Shown piece after piece: positions 20,473 to 29,183 of a stretch of 64,000 nt of DNA. The notes below the pieces were generated by a model. That model had not been told where the DNA came from. It did not search any database and saw nothing but the letters and a program-made list of their open reading frames with translations. A program made the translations under genes and the position numbers. Each line of letters opens with the position of its first letter. Position 1 is the stretch's first letter. The stretch comes from Burkholderia diffusa (GTDB lineage Bacteria > Pseudomonadota > Gammaproteobacteria > Burkholderiales > Burkholderiaceae), in the NCBI RefSeq assembly GCF_001718315.1, contig NZ_CP013362.1:2108001-2172000 (forward strand), read 5' to 3'.

Positions 20473-21566
20473 CGCTGCCCTCCCGCCGCACGCACGGAAT
20501 CGGCGATCCGCGTGTCGAGCGCGTTGCGCAGCGCGTCGCCCATGAAGGTCAGCAGCAGCAGCGTCGCGACCAGCACGCCGAAAGTCGACAGCGAGATCCA
20601 CCACGCGTCGAGATTGCCCTTGCCCTGCGCGAGCAGCTCGCCGAGGCTCGGCGTCGGCGGCGGCACACCGAGCCCGAGGAAGTCGAGACTCGTGAGCGCG
20701 AGGATCGCACCGCTCATCCGGAACGGCAGGAACGTGATCACCGGAGTCATGCTGTTCGGCAGCACGTGGCGCCAGATGATCTGCCAGTTCGTGAGCCCCA
20801 TCGCGCGGGCCGCGCGCACGTAGTCCTGCGTGCGGTTGCGCAGGAACTCGGCGCGCACGTAGTCGGCCAGGCCGATCCAGCCGAACAGCGACAGCAGCAC
20901 GATCAACAGCAGAAAGCTGGGCTCGAAGATCGACGCGAAGATGATCAGCAGGTACAGCTCAGGCAGCGAACTCCAGATCTCGATCAGCCGCTGCCCGACG
21001 ATGTCGATGCGCCCGCCGAAGAAGCCCTGCACCGCGCCCGCCGCGATCCCGAGCAGCGTGCCGATCGCGGTCAGGATCAGACCGAACTCGACGGACACGC
21101 GGAACCCGTACACGAGCCGTGCGAGCAGGTCGCGCCCCTGCGCGTCGGTGCCGAGCCAGTTCGCGCGCGACGGCGGCGCCGGGTTCGGCACGGTCGAGAA
21201 GTAATTCAGCGTGTCGTAGTAGTAGCGGTTCGGCGGATAGACGACGAAGTTGCCTGGCGCCTCGAGCCGCTTGCGCACGTACGGATCGAGATAGTCGGCC
21301 GGCGTCGGGAAGTCGCCGCCGAAGGTGGTTTCCGGATACGCATGGAACATCGGGAAATAGGTCTGGCCGTCGTAGCGCACGACGAGCGGCTTGTCGTTCG
21401 ACCATAGCGGCGCCGCGAGGCTCGCGGCGAATGCGACGACGAAGATCACGAAGCTCCAGTAGCCGAGGCGCTGCTGGCGAAAGCGCTGCCAGACCCGGCG
21501 CGCGGGCGACGGCGACACGCGCGCGCGCGCCGCGTCGATGCGGGACGACACGACGGCCCGGTTCAT
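20469..21566 (-). CDS. yejE: Peptide ABC transporter permease YejE
   Basis: A 365-residue inner-membrane permease. A hydrophobic segment near residues 36-54 is followed by a periplasmic insert of about 100 residues with the YejE-specific NRYYYDTLNYFSTVPNPA region and WLGTDAQGRDLLARLVYG. Five more membrane segments follow, with the EAA loop ARAMGLTNWQIIWRHVLPN that docks on the ATPase. It lies between yejB (75 bases away) and yejF (overlapping). Confidence 0.92.
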   Translation of the reverse strand: MNRAVVSSRIDAARARVSPSPARRVWQRFRQQRLGYWSFVIFVVAFAASLAAPLWSNDKPLVVRYDGQTYFPMFHAYPETTFGGDFPTPADYLDPYVRKRLEAPGNFVVYPPNRYYYDTLNYFSTVPNPAPPSRANWLGTDAQGRDLLARLVYGFRVSVEFGLILTAIGTLLGIAAGAVQGFFGGRIDIVGQRLIEIWSSLPELYLLIIFASIFEPSFLLLIVLLSLFGWIGLADYVRAEFLRNRTQDYVRAARAMGLTNWQIIWRHVLPNSMTPVITFLPFRMSGAILALTSLDFLGLGVPPPTPSLGELLAQGKGNLDAWWISLSTFGVLVATLLLLTFMGDALRNALDTRIADSVRAAGGQR

Positions 21567-21641
21567 CGCGCACCTCGCCCGGCGAGCGCGGACAGGCGGA
21601 CGGGCGCGCCGGCAAGCGGCGTGCTGGCGGACGGTTTCATG

Positions 21642-22685
21642 TCAGCGCTCCAGATTGTCGAATTGAATGCGCGGGTCGACCCATACGTAGCAGAGGTCGG
21701 AAATCAGCTTGGTCGCGAGCCCGATCAGCGTGAACAGGTACAGCGTGCCGAGCACGACCGGATAGTCGCGCCGCACGACCGACTCGTACGACAGCAGCCC
21801 GAGGCCGTCGAGCGAGAACAGCGTCTCGATCAGCAGGCTACCCGTGAAGAATGCGCCGATGAACGCGGCCGGAAACCCGACGATCAGCGGCAGCATCGCG
21901 TTGCGGAACACGTGCTTCCACAGCACTGTGCGTTCGGCGAGGCCTTTCGCACGCGCGGTCAGCACGTATTGCTTGCGGATCTCGTCGAGGAACGCGTTCT
22001 TCGTCAGCATCGTGACGACCGCGAAACTGCCGACGACCGAGGCGGTAATCGGCAGCGCGATGTGCCACAGATAGTCGAGCACCTTGCCGGCGAGCGACAG
22101 CTGCGCGAAGTTGTCCGACGTAAGCCCGCGCAGCGGGAACAACTGCCAGAACGAGCCGCCGCCGAACAGCACGAGCAGCAGCACGCCGAGCACGAAGCCC
22201 GGAATCGCATAGCCGATCAGCACGACGAGGCTCGTCGCGACGTCGAACGGCGAGCCGTTGCGCACGGCCTTCGCGATGCCGAGCGGCACGGAGATCAGAT
22301 AGGTGACGAAAAACGTCCACAGCCCGATGCTGATCGACACCGGCAGCTTCTGCACGATCAGCGACCACACGCTCTGATGGCGAAAGTAGCTGTCGCCGAG
22401 GTCGAAGCGCGCGAAGCGCTTCAGCATCAGCCAGTAACGTTCGAGCGGCGGCTTGTCGAAGCCGTACAGCGCCTTGAGCTGCGCGAGCTGCTGCGCGTCG
22501 ACACCCGTATGCGCACGCATCCCGAACGGCGTCGCGCCCTGCTCGGTTGCGCCCTTGCGCAGTTCCTGCACGGCCTGTTCGACCGGGCCGCCCGGCACGA
22601 ACTGGATCACCGCGAACGTGAGCGTGAGCACGCCGACGAGCGTCGGGATCATCAGCAGCAGGCGTTTGAGGATGTAGCTCCACAT
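21642..22685 (-). CDS. yejB: Peptide ABC transporter permease YejB
   Basis: A 347-residue permease of the DppB/OppB type and YejE's heterodimer partner. It starts MWSYILKRLLLMIPTLVGV, the typical first helix, and has the EAA loop TARAKGLAERTVLWKHVFRN. The region between the first two helices is longer than in DppB, as in YejB. It is preceded by yejA with a 52-base gap. Confidence 0.93.
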   Translation of the reverse strand: MWSYILKRLLLMIPTLVGVLTLTFAVIQFVPGGPVEQAVQELRKGATEQGATPFGMRAHTGVDAQQLAQLKALYGFDKPPLERYWLMLKRFARFDLGDSYFRHQSVWSLIVQKLPVSISIGLWTFFVTYLISVPLGIAKAVRNGSPFDVATSLVVLIGYAIPGFVLGVLLLVLFGGGSFWQLFPLRGLTSDNFAQLSLAGKVLDYLWHIALPITASVVGSFAVVTMLTKNAFLDEIRKQYVLTARAKGLAERTVLWKHVFRNAMLPLIVGFPAAFIGAFFTGSLLIETLFSLDGLGLLSYESVVRRDYPVVLGTLYLFTLIGLATKLISDLCYVWVDPRIQFDNLER

Positions 22686-22737
22686 AGGGCGTCGACTCGC
22701 GATCGATAGGCTGGGTTGAACGAAGGGCCGGCAGGCT

Positions 22738-24600
22738 TCAGTGATCGGGCTTGGCCCACCACGTCGACACGACCCAGCCCTCGGCCGAATAGTACAGCGG
22801 CAGCGTCTGCGGATAGCCGAGCGTGCGCTTGTACGCGATCCGGTGCGTCGTGCTGTACCACTGCGGAACCGCGTAATACCCGTGCATCAGCACGCGATCG
22901 AGCGCGTGCGTCGCGTCGAGCAGGTCGTCGCGCGTCTGCGCGGTGCCGAGCGCATGCAGCAGCGTGTCGACGGCCGGCGACTTCAGGCCGATGATGTTGT
23001 CGGAGCCCGGTTCGTCGGCGAATTTGCTGGCGTAGCGGGAGAACTGCTCGGCGCCCGGCACCTGCACGCCCGGCAGGCGGACCGTCGTCATGTCGTAGTC
23101 GAACGCGTCGAGCCGCTTCTGCAGCAGCGCGTAATCGGCCGTGCGAAAGCGTGCGTCGATGCCGAGCTTCGCGAGATTGCGCTGATAGGCGGTCACGACG
23201 CCTTCCATCGCCGCGCCCGAATCGTCGAGGATCTCGAACGTGAACGGCTCGCCCTGCGCGTTGCGCAATGCGCCGTCGCGGTAGGTCCAGCCGGCCTGCG
23301 CGAGCAGCGCGCGCGCCTTCAGCAGATTCGCGCGCAGCGAGCCCGGCGGGTTCGTGTTCGGCTGCGTGACCATCGGCCCGAACACGGCCGGGTCGAGTTG
23401 CGCGCGCAACGGCTCCAGCAGTTTCAGCTCGCCCGGGCCCGGCGTGCCGGTCGCCTGCAGGTCGGTATCGGCGAAATAGCTGTCGAGACGCGTATACGCG
23501 CTATAGAACAGCTGGCGGTTCAGCCATTCGAAGTCGAACGCGAGATCGAGCGCCTGACGCACGCGCACGTCGCGAAACTGCGGCCGGCGCAGGTTCATGA
23601 AGAAACCCTGCATGCCCGCGCCGTTGTGCTGGCGGAATTCGCGCTTGACGAGCTCGCCGCTGTCGAAGCGCTTGCCGACGTCGCGCCGCGTCCAGTTGCG
23701 CGCGATGTATTCGACCAGCACATCGTACTCGCCGGCCTTGAATGCCTCGAGTCGCGCGACGCCGTCGCCGTATAGCTTGTAGACGATCCGCTCGAAGTTG
23801 TCGGTGCCGATGCGCACCGGCAGATCGGCGCCCCAGTACGCAGGATTGCGCCGATACGTGATGGTGCGGCCATTGTCGTAGCGCTCGATCAGGTACGGGC
23901 CGCTGCCGATCGGCTGCTCGAACGCGAGCTGGTCGAAGGGAATCCGCGACCCGTCCGCGCGCAGCCCCCACTTGCGCGAGAACACCGGCACGCCGCCGGC
24001 AATCAACGGCAGCTCGCGGTTCGCGCTGCGGAATTCGAAACGCACGGTCGCGGGATCGACCACCACGGCCTTCGCGATTTCAGCGAAATACGCGCCGAAC
24101 TGTGGTGCGGCGAGCTTGCTCTTCAGCGTGTCGAACGAAAACCTGACGTCCTCGGCCGTGACCGGGTCGCCGTTCGAAAAGCGCGCGCGCGGGTTCAGGT
24201 GGAACGTGACCGAGCGGCGGTCCGGCGCGACCGCTATGTCGTCGGCGAGCAGCCCGTACGCGGATGCCGGCTCGTCCATGCTGCCGGTCGCAAGGCTCTC
24301 GAACAGCAAGTCGATGCCCGGCGCGGGGTTGCCGCGCATCGTGAACGGATTGAACTTGTCGAACGACGTCAGCCGGTTCGGGTTCGCGAGCACGAGCGTG
24401 CCGCCCTTCGGCGCGTCCGGGTTCACGTAGTCGAAGTGCTTGAAGCCCGGCGGATATTTCGGCTCGCCGTACTGCGCGATCGCATGGGCCGCATGCGCGG
24501 CCGTCGCGGCGAGTATCGCCTGTATTGCCCATGCTGCCGCCGTGCGGCCGGCGGCCCGTACTGCACGCGCGGTGGCGGCCCGGGGCGAACCCTTCGTCAT
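22738..24600 (-). CDS. yejA: Peptide ABC transporter substrate-binding protein, YejA type
   Basis: A 620-residue periplasmic binding protein of the SBP_bac_5 family. Residues 1-~42 form a signal peptide with Arg residues and an Ala-rich core ending near AHAIAQYG. The mature start YGEPKYPPGFKHFDYVNPDA and later FNPFTMRGNPAPG are typical of YejA-like proteins. It delivers peptides to YejBE. It is the first gene of a four-gene minus-strand operon; ATG 24600 (MTKGSP) is the most plausible start. Some upstream genome contexts place microcin C-like or oligopeptide function; the ligand is unknown here. Confidence 0.9.
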   Translation of the reverse strand: MTKGSPRAATARAVRAAGRTAAAWAIQAILAATAAHAAHAIAQYGEPKYPPGFKHFDYVNPDAPKGGTLVLANPNRLTSFDKFNPFTMRGNPAPGIDLLFESLATGSMDEPASAYGLLADDIAVAPDRRSVTFHLNPRARFSNGDPVTAEDVRFSFDTLKSKLAAPQFGAYFAEIAKAVVVDPATVRFEFRSANRELPLIAGGVPVFSRKWGLRADGSRIPFDQLAFEQPIGSGPYLIERYDNGRTITYRRNPAYWGADLPVRIGTDNFERIVYKLYGDGVARLEAFKAGEYDVLVEYIARNWTRRDVGKRFDSGELVKREFRQHNGAGMQGFFMNLRRPQFRDVRVRQALDLAFDFEWLNRQLFYSAYTRLDSYFADTDLQATGTPGPGELKLLEPLRAQLDPAVFGPMVTQPNTNPPGSLRANLLKARALLAQAGWTYRDGALRNAQGEPFTFEILDDSGAAMEGVVTAYQRNLAKLGIDARFRTADYALLQKRLDAFDYDMTTVRLPGVQVPGAEQFSRYASKFADEPGSDNIIGLKSPAVDTLLHALGTAQTRDDLLDATHALDRVLMHGYYAVPQWYSTTHRIAYKRTLGYPQTLPLYYSAEGWVVSTWWAKPDH

Positions 24601-24733
24601 AGAGGCCCTGTCGGTCGATTGAGGAATGGAACGTGGGTCGATTCTACCCATTCAATTCGACGTCGAGCGAGCCCGAGCACACGTCGTGCGTGGCGCCAGC
24701 GCATCGCAACCGCCGCGCGCGGCCCGCGCGGGC

Positions 24734-24760
24734 AAAAGAAAACCGCCACGCGGGCGGTCT
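24734..24760 (-). terminator. Terminator of the Pro/Tyr-rich exported protein gene
   Basis: A 6-bp stem (GGCGGT/ACCGCC) with a T-rich run, TTTTCTTTT, on the minus strand, about 45 bases beyond the stop of the gene at 24803. Confidence 0.7.
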
Positions 24761-24802
24761 TCATTTCATGCGCGCACGCGCCAGGCGTGCGCCACATGTC
24801 GA

Positions 24803-25165
24803 TCAACGCCAGCCGTTGTGGCGGCCGTTATCCCAATGACCGTGATCGCGATCGCCACCCCAGCCGCGGCCATGATGGCGATACCACTCGTCGCGGCCCC
24901 AGTAGCGGCGGCCGTCCCAGTAACGGTCGCCGTGCCAGCCGATCACGATCGCCGGTGCCGGCGCGTAGACGGGCGCCGGTGCATACACGGGCGCCGGCTG
25001 GTAGACGACCGGCGGAGGCGGCGGTGCATACACGGGCGCGGGCGCGACGTAGACCGGAGCCGGAACGCCGACGTTGATCCCGACATTGACTCCCGCCATT
25101 GCTGCGCCCGACACGAGCAAGGCCGTCATACCGGTCAAGAGCGAGGCAACACGCAAAGTCTTCAT
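24803..25165 (-). CDS. Exported Pro/Tyr-rich, His/Trp-rich small protein of unknown function
   Basis: A 120-residue protein with a clear signal peptide (MKTLRVASLL to about residue 24, AMA-GVN). The mature part has a Val/Gly segment, then a repeated PVYAPAP or similar element (residues ~36-72), then a tail rich in His, Asp, Arg, Gly and Trp with YWDGRRYWGRDEWY. Tails like this occur in many small periplasmic proteins of Burkholderia and in RcnB-like metal-homeostasis proteins, but I do not recognise a defined family. GAGGAATCC precedes the ATG. It is a single gene. Confidence 0.8.
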   Translation of the reverse strand: MKTLRVASLLTGMTALLVSGAAMAGVNVGINVGVPAPVYVAPAPVYAPPPPPVVYQPAPVYAPAPVYAPAPAIVIGWHGDRYWDGRRYWGRDEWYRHHGRGWGGDRDHGHWDNGRHNGWR

Positions 25166-25470
25166 GGATTCCTCTTCGAGTTGTTTCATGTGTGATTCGA
25201 CTATAGCGACAAGCGCCGTCGTCGCATATTTCAAGTTTGTAAGAACTGATGCGCAGCATCGCAGCGCGAAGCACCCGCTAACGTCTTGTAACATTTGGTG
25301 CCCGGCCCGCCTGGCTGCGCCGGTCGCGGGCCCGCTCCGCCCTTCCTCAGACATCTTTCATCCTCGCCCGCGGTCGTCAAGCGGCACCGCGCACACTCCG
25401 CGAGCCGATGCGGGCTCGCGCCACGCTTCGGGTCCTCGCCGACAGGCCGGCGCCCCGCGCCGGCGGACAC
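25166..25470. other. Intergenic stretch without a recognised gene
   Basis: It holds the upstream region of the Pro/Tyr-rich protein gene. TTGTAA occurs twice on the plus strand, at 25237-25242 and 25286-25291, and could be paired half-sites. A TATAGT-like -10 on the minus strand lies near 25201. The rest of the stretch up to the pump relic is GC-rich with no coding signal I trust. Confidence 0.35.
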
Positions 25471-25745
25471 CTCGCCGCTGCTGGAACTCGTCGGACTCGC
25501 GCTCGCGCGCCCCTATACGTTCATCGTCCATGCGCTGCTGATCCTGATCGCCGAGCCGCTCGCGACCGTGCGCACGCCGACTGACATTTTCCCCGACGTC
25601 CGGATTCCGGTCATCAGCGTCGTCTGGAACAATGCGGGCCTGCAACCGGCCGACATGGCCGGGCGCATCGTCACGTACCACGAGCGCCCGCTCGGCACGG
25701 CGGTCAACGACGTCGCACATCGAGTTGCAGTCGCGCGGCACCCGG
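25471..25745 (+). pseudogene. Relic of an RND (AcrB/MexB-type) efflux pump, N-terminal fragment
   Basis: Translation gives the first membrane helix and start of the porter domain of an RND pump: LALARPYTFIVHALLILIAE, then RTPTDIFPDVRIPVISVVWN, then MAGRIVTYHERPL and AVNDV. Just after AVNDV the homology continues in another reading frame (HIELQS, matching the usual HIESQS), so there is a frameshift near 25713-25720. Homology then stops; about 900 residues are missing and the next gene ends at 25795. No start codon or ribosome-binding site is preserved. It is a decayed remnant left beside a two-component system. Confidence 0.82.
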
Positions 25746-25794
25746 CATACGGGCACCCGGCGGCGATGCCCGAATCCGGGTGGGCGTCGCACCG

Positions 25795-26460
25795 TCACCC
25801 GCCCGCATCGAATCTGAACCCGAAGCGCGCAACCGTCTCGATGCGTGCGGAAAACGCGTGCACGGCGAGCTTGCGTCTCAGCCGCACGATCAGTGCGTTG
25901 ACGGTTTCGGGTTCGATATCCGCCTCGTCCCATGCGTAACGCAGCACGGCATCGCGCCCGACCGGCCGCCCCGCCTCGCGCAGCAGGCATTCGACGACGC
26001 GGAATTCCCGCGCGCTCAGCGCCAGCCGCCGGCCCCGCTCCTCCAGCGCGCGCGTGGCCGCGTCAAGCCTCACCGGCTCGCGTCGCGCGACGATGCCCGA
26101 GCGGCGCCACAACGCACGCAAGCGTTCGTGCAGTTCAACGAATGAACAAGGTCGAACAAGACATACGTCGCATCCGGCGTGCAGCAGCCGCGCGCGTCGT
26201 TCGGGCGTCGCACCGGCGACAAGCACGGCGATGGCCGCACCGCCGGCCGATGCGGCAAGCCGCGGCAATATCTCGAGCGGCACCCCGGCGGCAGTCGCAT
26301 CGGGTTCGACCAGCACGATTGCGTCGAAGCGGTCCTGCGTCGCCGCGAAGCAGCCGTCGCGCCATCCGTCGACACGCTCGACGCCGTGCATGCTTTCGCG
26401 AAACGCCTTGTCGAGTCGCGCCGCTTCCGGCGTCGCGGGAGAAATCAGCAGGATGCGCAT
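25795..26460 (-). CDS. OmpR-like response regulator with a degenerate receiver domain
   Basis: A 221-residue protein with a receiver-like domain (1-~118) and a winged-helix DNA-binding domain (~130-221, ending IETVARFGFRFDAGG). The receiver lacks the phosphorylation chemistry: the acidic pocket at residues 7-9 is SPA rather than EDD, the phospho-acceptor position 51 is Val (VLVEPD), and the switch Lys is Arg103 (LVRPC). It is therefore probably phosphorylation-independent, or controlled by other means. It lies 19 bases downstream of the histidine kinase gene in the same direction, so it is likely co-transcribed with the intact pair. The C-terminal domain looks intact. Confidence 0.82.
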   Translation of the reverse strand: MRILLISPATPEAARLDKAFRESMHGVERVDGWRDGCFAATQDRFDAIVLVEPDATAAGVPLEILPRLAASAGGAAIAVLVAGATPERRARLLHAGCDVCLVRPCSFVELHERLRALWRRSGIVARREPVRLDAATRALEERGRRLALSAREFRVVECLLREAGRPVGRDAVLRYAWDEADIEPETVNALIVRLRRKLAVHAFSARIETVARFGFRFDAGG

Positions 26461-26479
26461 CGACCGTGCTCCGGTGCGT

Positions 26480-27886
26480 TCATCCGAGCGAGCGCGGCCA
26501 GCATTCGACCGTGATCGCCGTGCCGGCCGGTTGCGAATCGCCGATCCGCAAAGCAAAGCCGTGTACGCGCACCACCGCCGACACGATGCTCAATCCGAGC
26601 CCCGAACCGTGCACGTGACGCGTGCGCTCGCCGCGATAGAAACGCTCGAGCACCGCGTCGCGCTCGTCGGGTGCGATGCCGGGCCCGGTGTCGTCGAACC
26701 GCACGAGCGGGCCATTCGGCGTCATGTGGAGCGCAACGCGCACGCGGCCGCCGGGCGGCGTGAACTTGATCGCGTTGTCCGCGAGATTGCTGAACGCCTC
26801 GAACAGCAACGCGCGGTCGCCATGAATGCCATCGACGGGCATCGCATCGAGTTCGAACGCTACGCCGCCTACGTCGGCCAGCGGCTCGTACAAATCGAAT
26901 ACGTCGCGCAGCAGCGCCGCGACGTCCACCGCGGCGAAACCGCCGCGCCGGCTCAGCGTCCCGATCTCGGAGATGCGCAGCATCGCGCGAAAGCGCTCGA
27001 GCAGCCGGTCGGTTTCATCGCGCGCCGATGCCAGCAGTTGCGCCGACGCCGGATCGTGCGCGCAATGCGGCTGCTCGGCGAGCCGCGCCAGCATCGTATG
27101 CACGCGCGCGAGCGGCGTGCGCAGATCGTGTGCGATGCCGTCGCAGGTATGACGCACCTCGCCCATCAGCCGCTCGACTTCGTCGAGCATGTGATTCACG
27201 AGATGCGCAAGCAGGTCGAGTTCGTCGTAGCGCCCCACCGGAAGCCGTTTGCCGAGATCGCCCTCGGCGATCTGTCGCGTGACGCGCCGGATCGCCGCGA
27301 CGCGACGCATCTGCCGCACGCCCAGCATGCTGCCGCCCGCGATGCCCGCGATCAGGATCAGCACCCCGCCGATCACGAGCCCGCGGATCGCGACCTCGCG
27401 AATCTGGATGAAATGGGACAGGTCGCGCGCGACCACCAGCGTCATCCCGTTGTCACGGTGCACAACCATCGCGCGCGTGACCAGCGCGGGCTGGCCGTCG
27501 AGCCGCACGAGCGTGCGGTCCAGCGTGCGTCCCTGCCGGTCGGCGCGCAGCACCGGCAGCGTCGCGATGTCACCTGCCACGCGGCGCCCGGCCGCGTCGA
27601 ACAGGCCGTAGAAACTCGTATGCAAGCGTTCATGCTCGAGCCGCTGGTGGATCGCGAGCGGCAGCTCCGCATCGGGAATCGAATCGAAATAGATCAGTTG
27701 CCATGCGAGCACTTCGTCGGTGTCGCGCGTCATCGTATGCGTCGCGGCGACGTTGACCACGCCCGCGAGCAACAGCAGCGAAACCGAGAAAATCGCCGCA
27801 TACGCGCACAGCCAGCGAAACGTCGTCGTATGCCAGCGGCGCGTGAAGTTCGCCGCACGGGTCGCATCCATCCGTGCCCCCGTCAT
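26480..27886 (-). CDS. Sensor histidine kinase
   Basis: A 468-residue membrane kinase. Two membrane segments (about 26-48 and 167-189) flank a periplasmic domain of ~118 residues. A HAMP domain follows (190-243). The phospho-acceptor is His253 in GIAHDLRTPLAR; the ATP-binding region has NLADNAIKFT (N box), DDTGPGI (G1) and GSGLGLSIV (G2). The ATG at 27886 overlaps the stop of the regulator gene as ATGA, the usual coupling of a cognate pair. Stimulus unknown. Similar kinases govern metal or efflux genes, but that is not shown here. Confidence 0.92.
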   Translation of the reverse strand: MTGARMDATRAANFTRRWHTTTFRWLCAYAAIFSVSLLLLAGVVNVAATHTMTRDTDEVLAWQLIYFDSIPDAELPLAIHQRLEHERLHTSFYGLFDAAGRRVAGDIATLPVLRADRQGRTLDRTLVRLDGQPALVTRAMVVHRDNGMTLVVARDLSHFIQIREVAIRGLVIGGVLILIAGIAGGSMLGVRQMRRVAAIRRVTRQIAEGDLGKRLPVGRYDELDLLAHLVNHMLDEVERLMGEVRHTCDGIAHDLRTPLARVHTMLARLAEQPHCAHDPASAQLLASARDETDRLLERFRAMLRISEIGTLSRRGGFAAVDVAALLRDVFDLYEPLADVGGVAFELDAMPVDGIHGDRALLFEAFSNLADNAIKFTPPGGRVRVALHMTPNGPLVRFDDTGPGIAPDERDAVLERFYRGERTRHVHGSGLGLSIVSAVVRVHGFALRIGDSQPAGTAITVECWPRSLG

Positions 27887-28557
27887 CCGAGCATGTAGCC
27901 CGAGCCGCGCACGGTCTGGATCATCGGTGCGACGCCAGGCGGATCGATCTTCTTGCGCAGCCGTCCCATGTGGACATCGATCAGGTTGGTGCCCGGATCG
28001 AAGTGATAACCCCACACGGCTTCGAACAGCATCGTGCGCGTGATGGTTTGCCCCGCATTGCGCATCATGAATTCGAGCACGCGAAACTCGGTGGGCAGCA
28101 AAGCAATCTCGTCGGCGCCGCGGCGTGCGCGACGTGAAATGAGATCGAGCTCGAGCGCGCCGACCGTCAGCAGCGTTTGCTGTGGCACGCCCGACGCTTG
28201 CCGGCGGCGCAACAGCACCTCGATGCGTGCACTCAGCTCGCCCGAATCGAACGGCTTGGTCAGGTAGTCGTCGCCGCCCGCGCGCAGCCCGCGGATGCGC
28301 TCGTCGACGTCGCCGAGCGCGCTGAGCATCAACACCGGCGTATCGATGCCGACCGTGCGTATCGCGGTCAGGATCGCGAGGCCGTCCGCGCCCGGCAGCA
28401 TCCGGTCGAGCGTGATCGCATCGTAGGACGCGCTCATCGCGCGCATCATCCCTTCCCGGCCGTTGTCGATCCAGTCGACTTCGAACCCGCGCGCGGTCAA
28501 TTCGCCAACGATCTCGTTCGCGGTCACCGCATCGTCTTCGACCGTCAGTACTCGCAT
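27883..28557 (-). CDS. OmpR-family response regulator
   Basis: A 224-residue regulator with an intact receiver: EDD at 7-9, phospho-acceptor Asp51 in LDRMLPG, and switch Lys101 in YLTKPF. The C-terminal winged helix has LPTEFRVLEFMMRN and TNLIDVHMGRLRKKI. It is the first gene of the minus-strand set regulator-kinase-pseudo-regulator. Palindromes 85-140 bases upstream of its start, between it and the divergent DUF4148 gene, are candidate binding sites for its own product. Confidence 0.94.
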   Translation of the reverse strand: MRVLTVEDDAVTANEIVGELTARGFEVDWIDNGREGMMRAMSASYDAITLDRMLPGADGLAILTAIRTVGIDTPVLMLSALGDVDERIRGLRAGGDDYLTKPFDSGELSARIEVLLRRRQASGVPQQTLLTVGALELDLISRRARRGADEIALLPTEFRVLEFMMRNAGQTITRTMLFEAVWGYHFDPGTNLIDVHMGRLRKKIDPPGVAPMIQTVRGSGYMLG

Positions 28558-28641
28558 GCATGTCCTCGCAATGGATGTCACGACGCGCGCATCCGATGCG
28601 CGCGCAACTATCGTAGACGCCTCGATCGCCATCCGGCGGAA

Positions 28642-28696
28642 GATGAAAATAGCTTCATCCGGCATCGGGCGAGCGCGGGTGAAACATGTTTCATCC
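28642..28696. promoter_or_regulatory. Two palindromes between the two-component operon and the DUF4148 gene
   Basis: GATGAA-N6-TTCATC lies at 28642-28659, and the perfect 14-bp palindrome TGAAACATGTTTCA at 28680-28693. Both are followed by the same TTCATCC word, exactly 36 bases apart, so the two sites lie roughly on the same face of the helix. They are placed to control both divergent genes. Confidence 0.55.
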
Positions 28697-28774
28697 GTGC
28701 GTCGCCCACATGGCCCCGCACGCCGCGTACGCTGACGTCATGCGGCATCGGGCCGCGAACTCGGGAGCCATTGG

Positions 28775-29077
28775 ATGAAACTGTCGACTACCGTCGCCTG
28801 CATGCTGCTCGCATGCGCCAGCACCGCCGCGTTCGCGGCGCCGCACCTGACGCCGCAGGAATGCAGCGCCTACCCGTTCGTTCACACGCGGCACGAAGTC
28901 ACGCATGCGGATCTCGTGCGCGAGCTGGCCGAACTCGAGCAGGTCGGCTACGAACCCGCACACAGCGGTCCTTACTATCCCGATGATCTCGACGCTGCAA
29001 AGCGCCGGCTCGCGGCGGAGTACCGCACGGACTGCATCCATGCGCTGACGGCGGACGCGGGCACGAGCACGCGCTGA
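28775..29077 (+). CDS. DUF4148 family exported protein
   Basis: A 100-residue protein with a signal peptide (MKLSTTVACMLLACASTAAFA, cleavage before APH). The mature part has THADLVRELAELEQVGYEP and YYPDDLDAAKRRLAAE, the DUF4148 pattern, which is abundant in Burkholderia and of unknown function. It contains three Cys residues besides the signal region, enough for a disulfide. It is divergent from the two-component operon and could be its target. Confidence 0.85.
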   Translation: MKLSTTVACMLLACASTAAFAAPHLTPQECSAYPFVHTRHEVTHADLVRELAELEQVGYEPAHSGPYYPDDLDAAKRRLAAEYRTDCIHALTADAGTSTR

Positions 29078-29106
29078 AGAGCCGCGCGCACGGCGCGGCA
29101 GAAGTG

Positions 29107-29140
29107 AAAAAAAAGGCGGCACTCGCGTGCCGCCTTTGTT
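29107..29140. terminator. Bidirectional terminator between the DUF4148 gene and cyoD
   Basis: An 11-bp perfect stem (AAAGGCGGCAC 29112-29122 with GTGCCGCCTTT 29127-29137), with eight A on its left side. On the minus strand it gives a long T-run and ends the cyo operon. Confidence 0.88.
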
Positions 29141-29183
29141 GCGTGAACGCGCATGGATATCGTCCGCTGCGCCGCGATGCCGG

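Noticed and set aside
24959..25045. Repeats in the Pro/Tyr-rich protein gene read as a CRISPR-like array
   Set aside because: The repeats are short, imperfect and in frame (PVYAPAP units), with no spacers and no cas genes.
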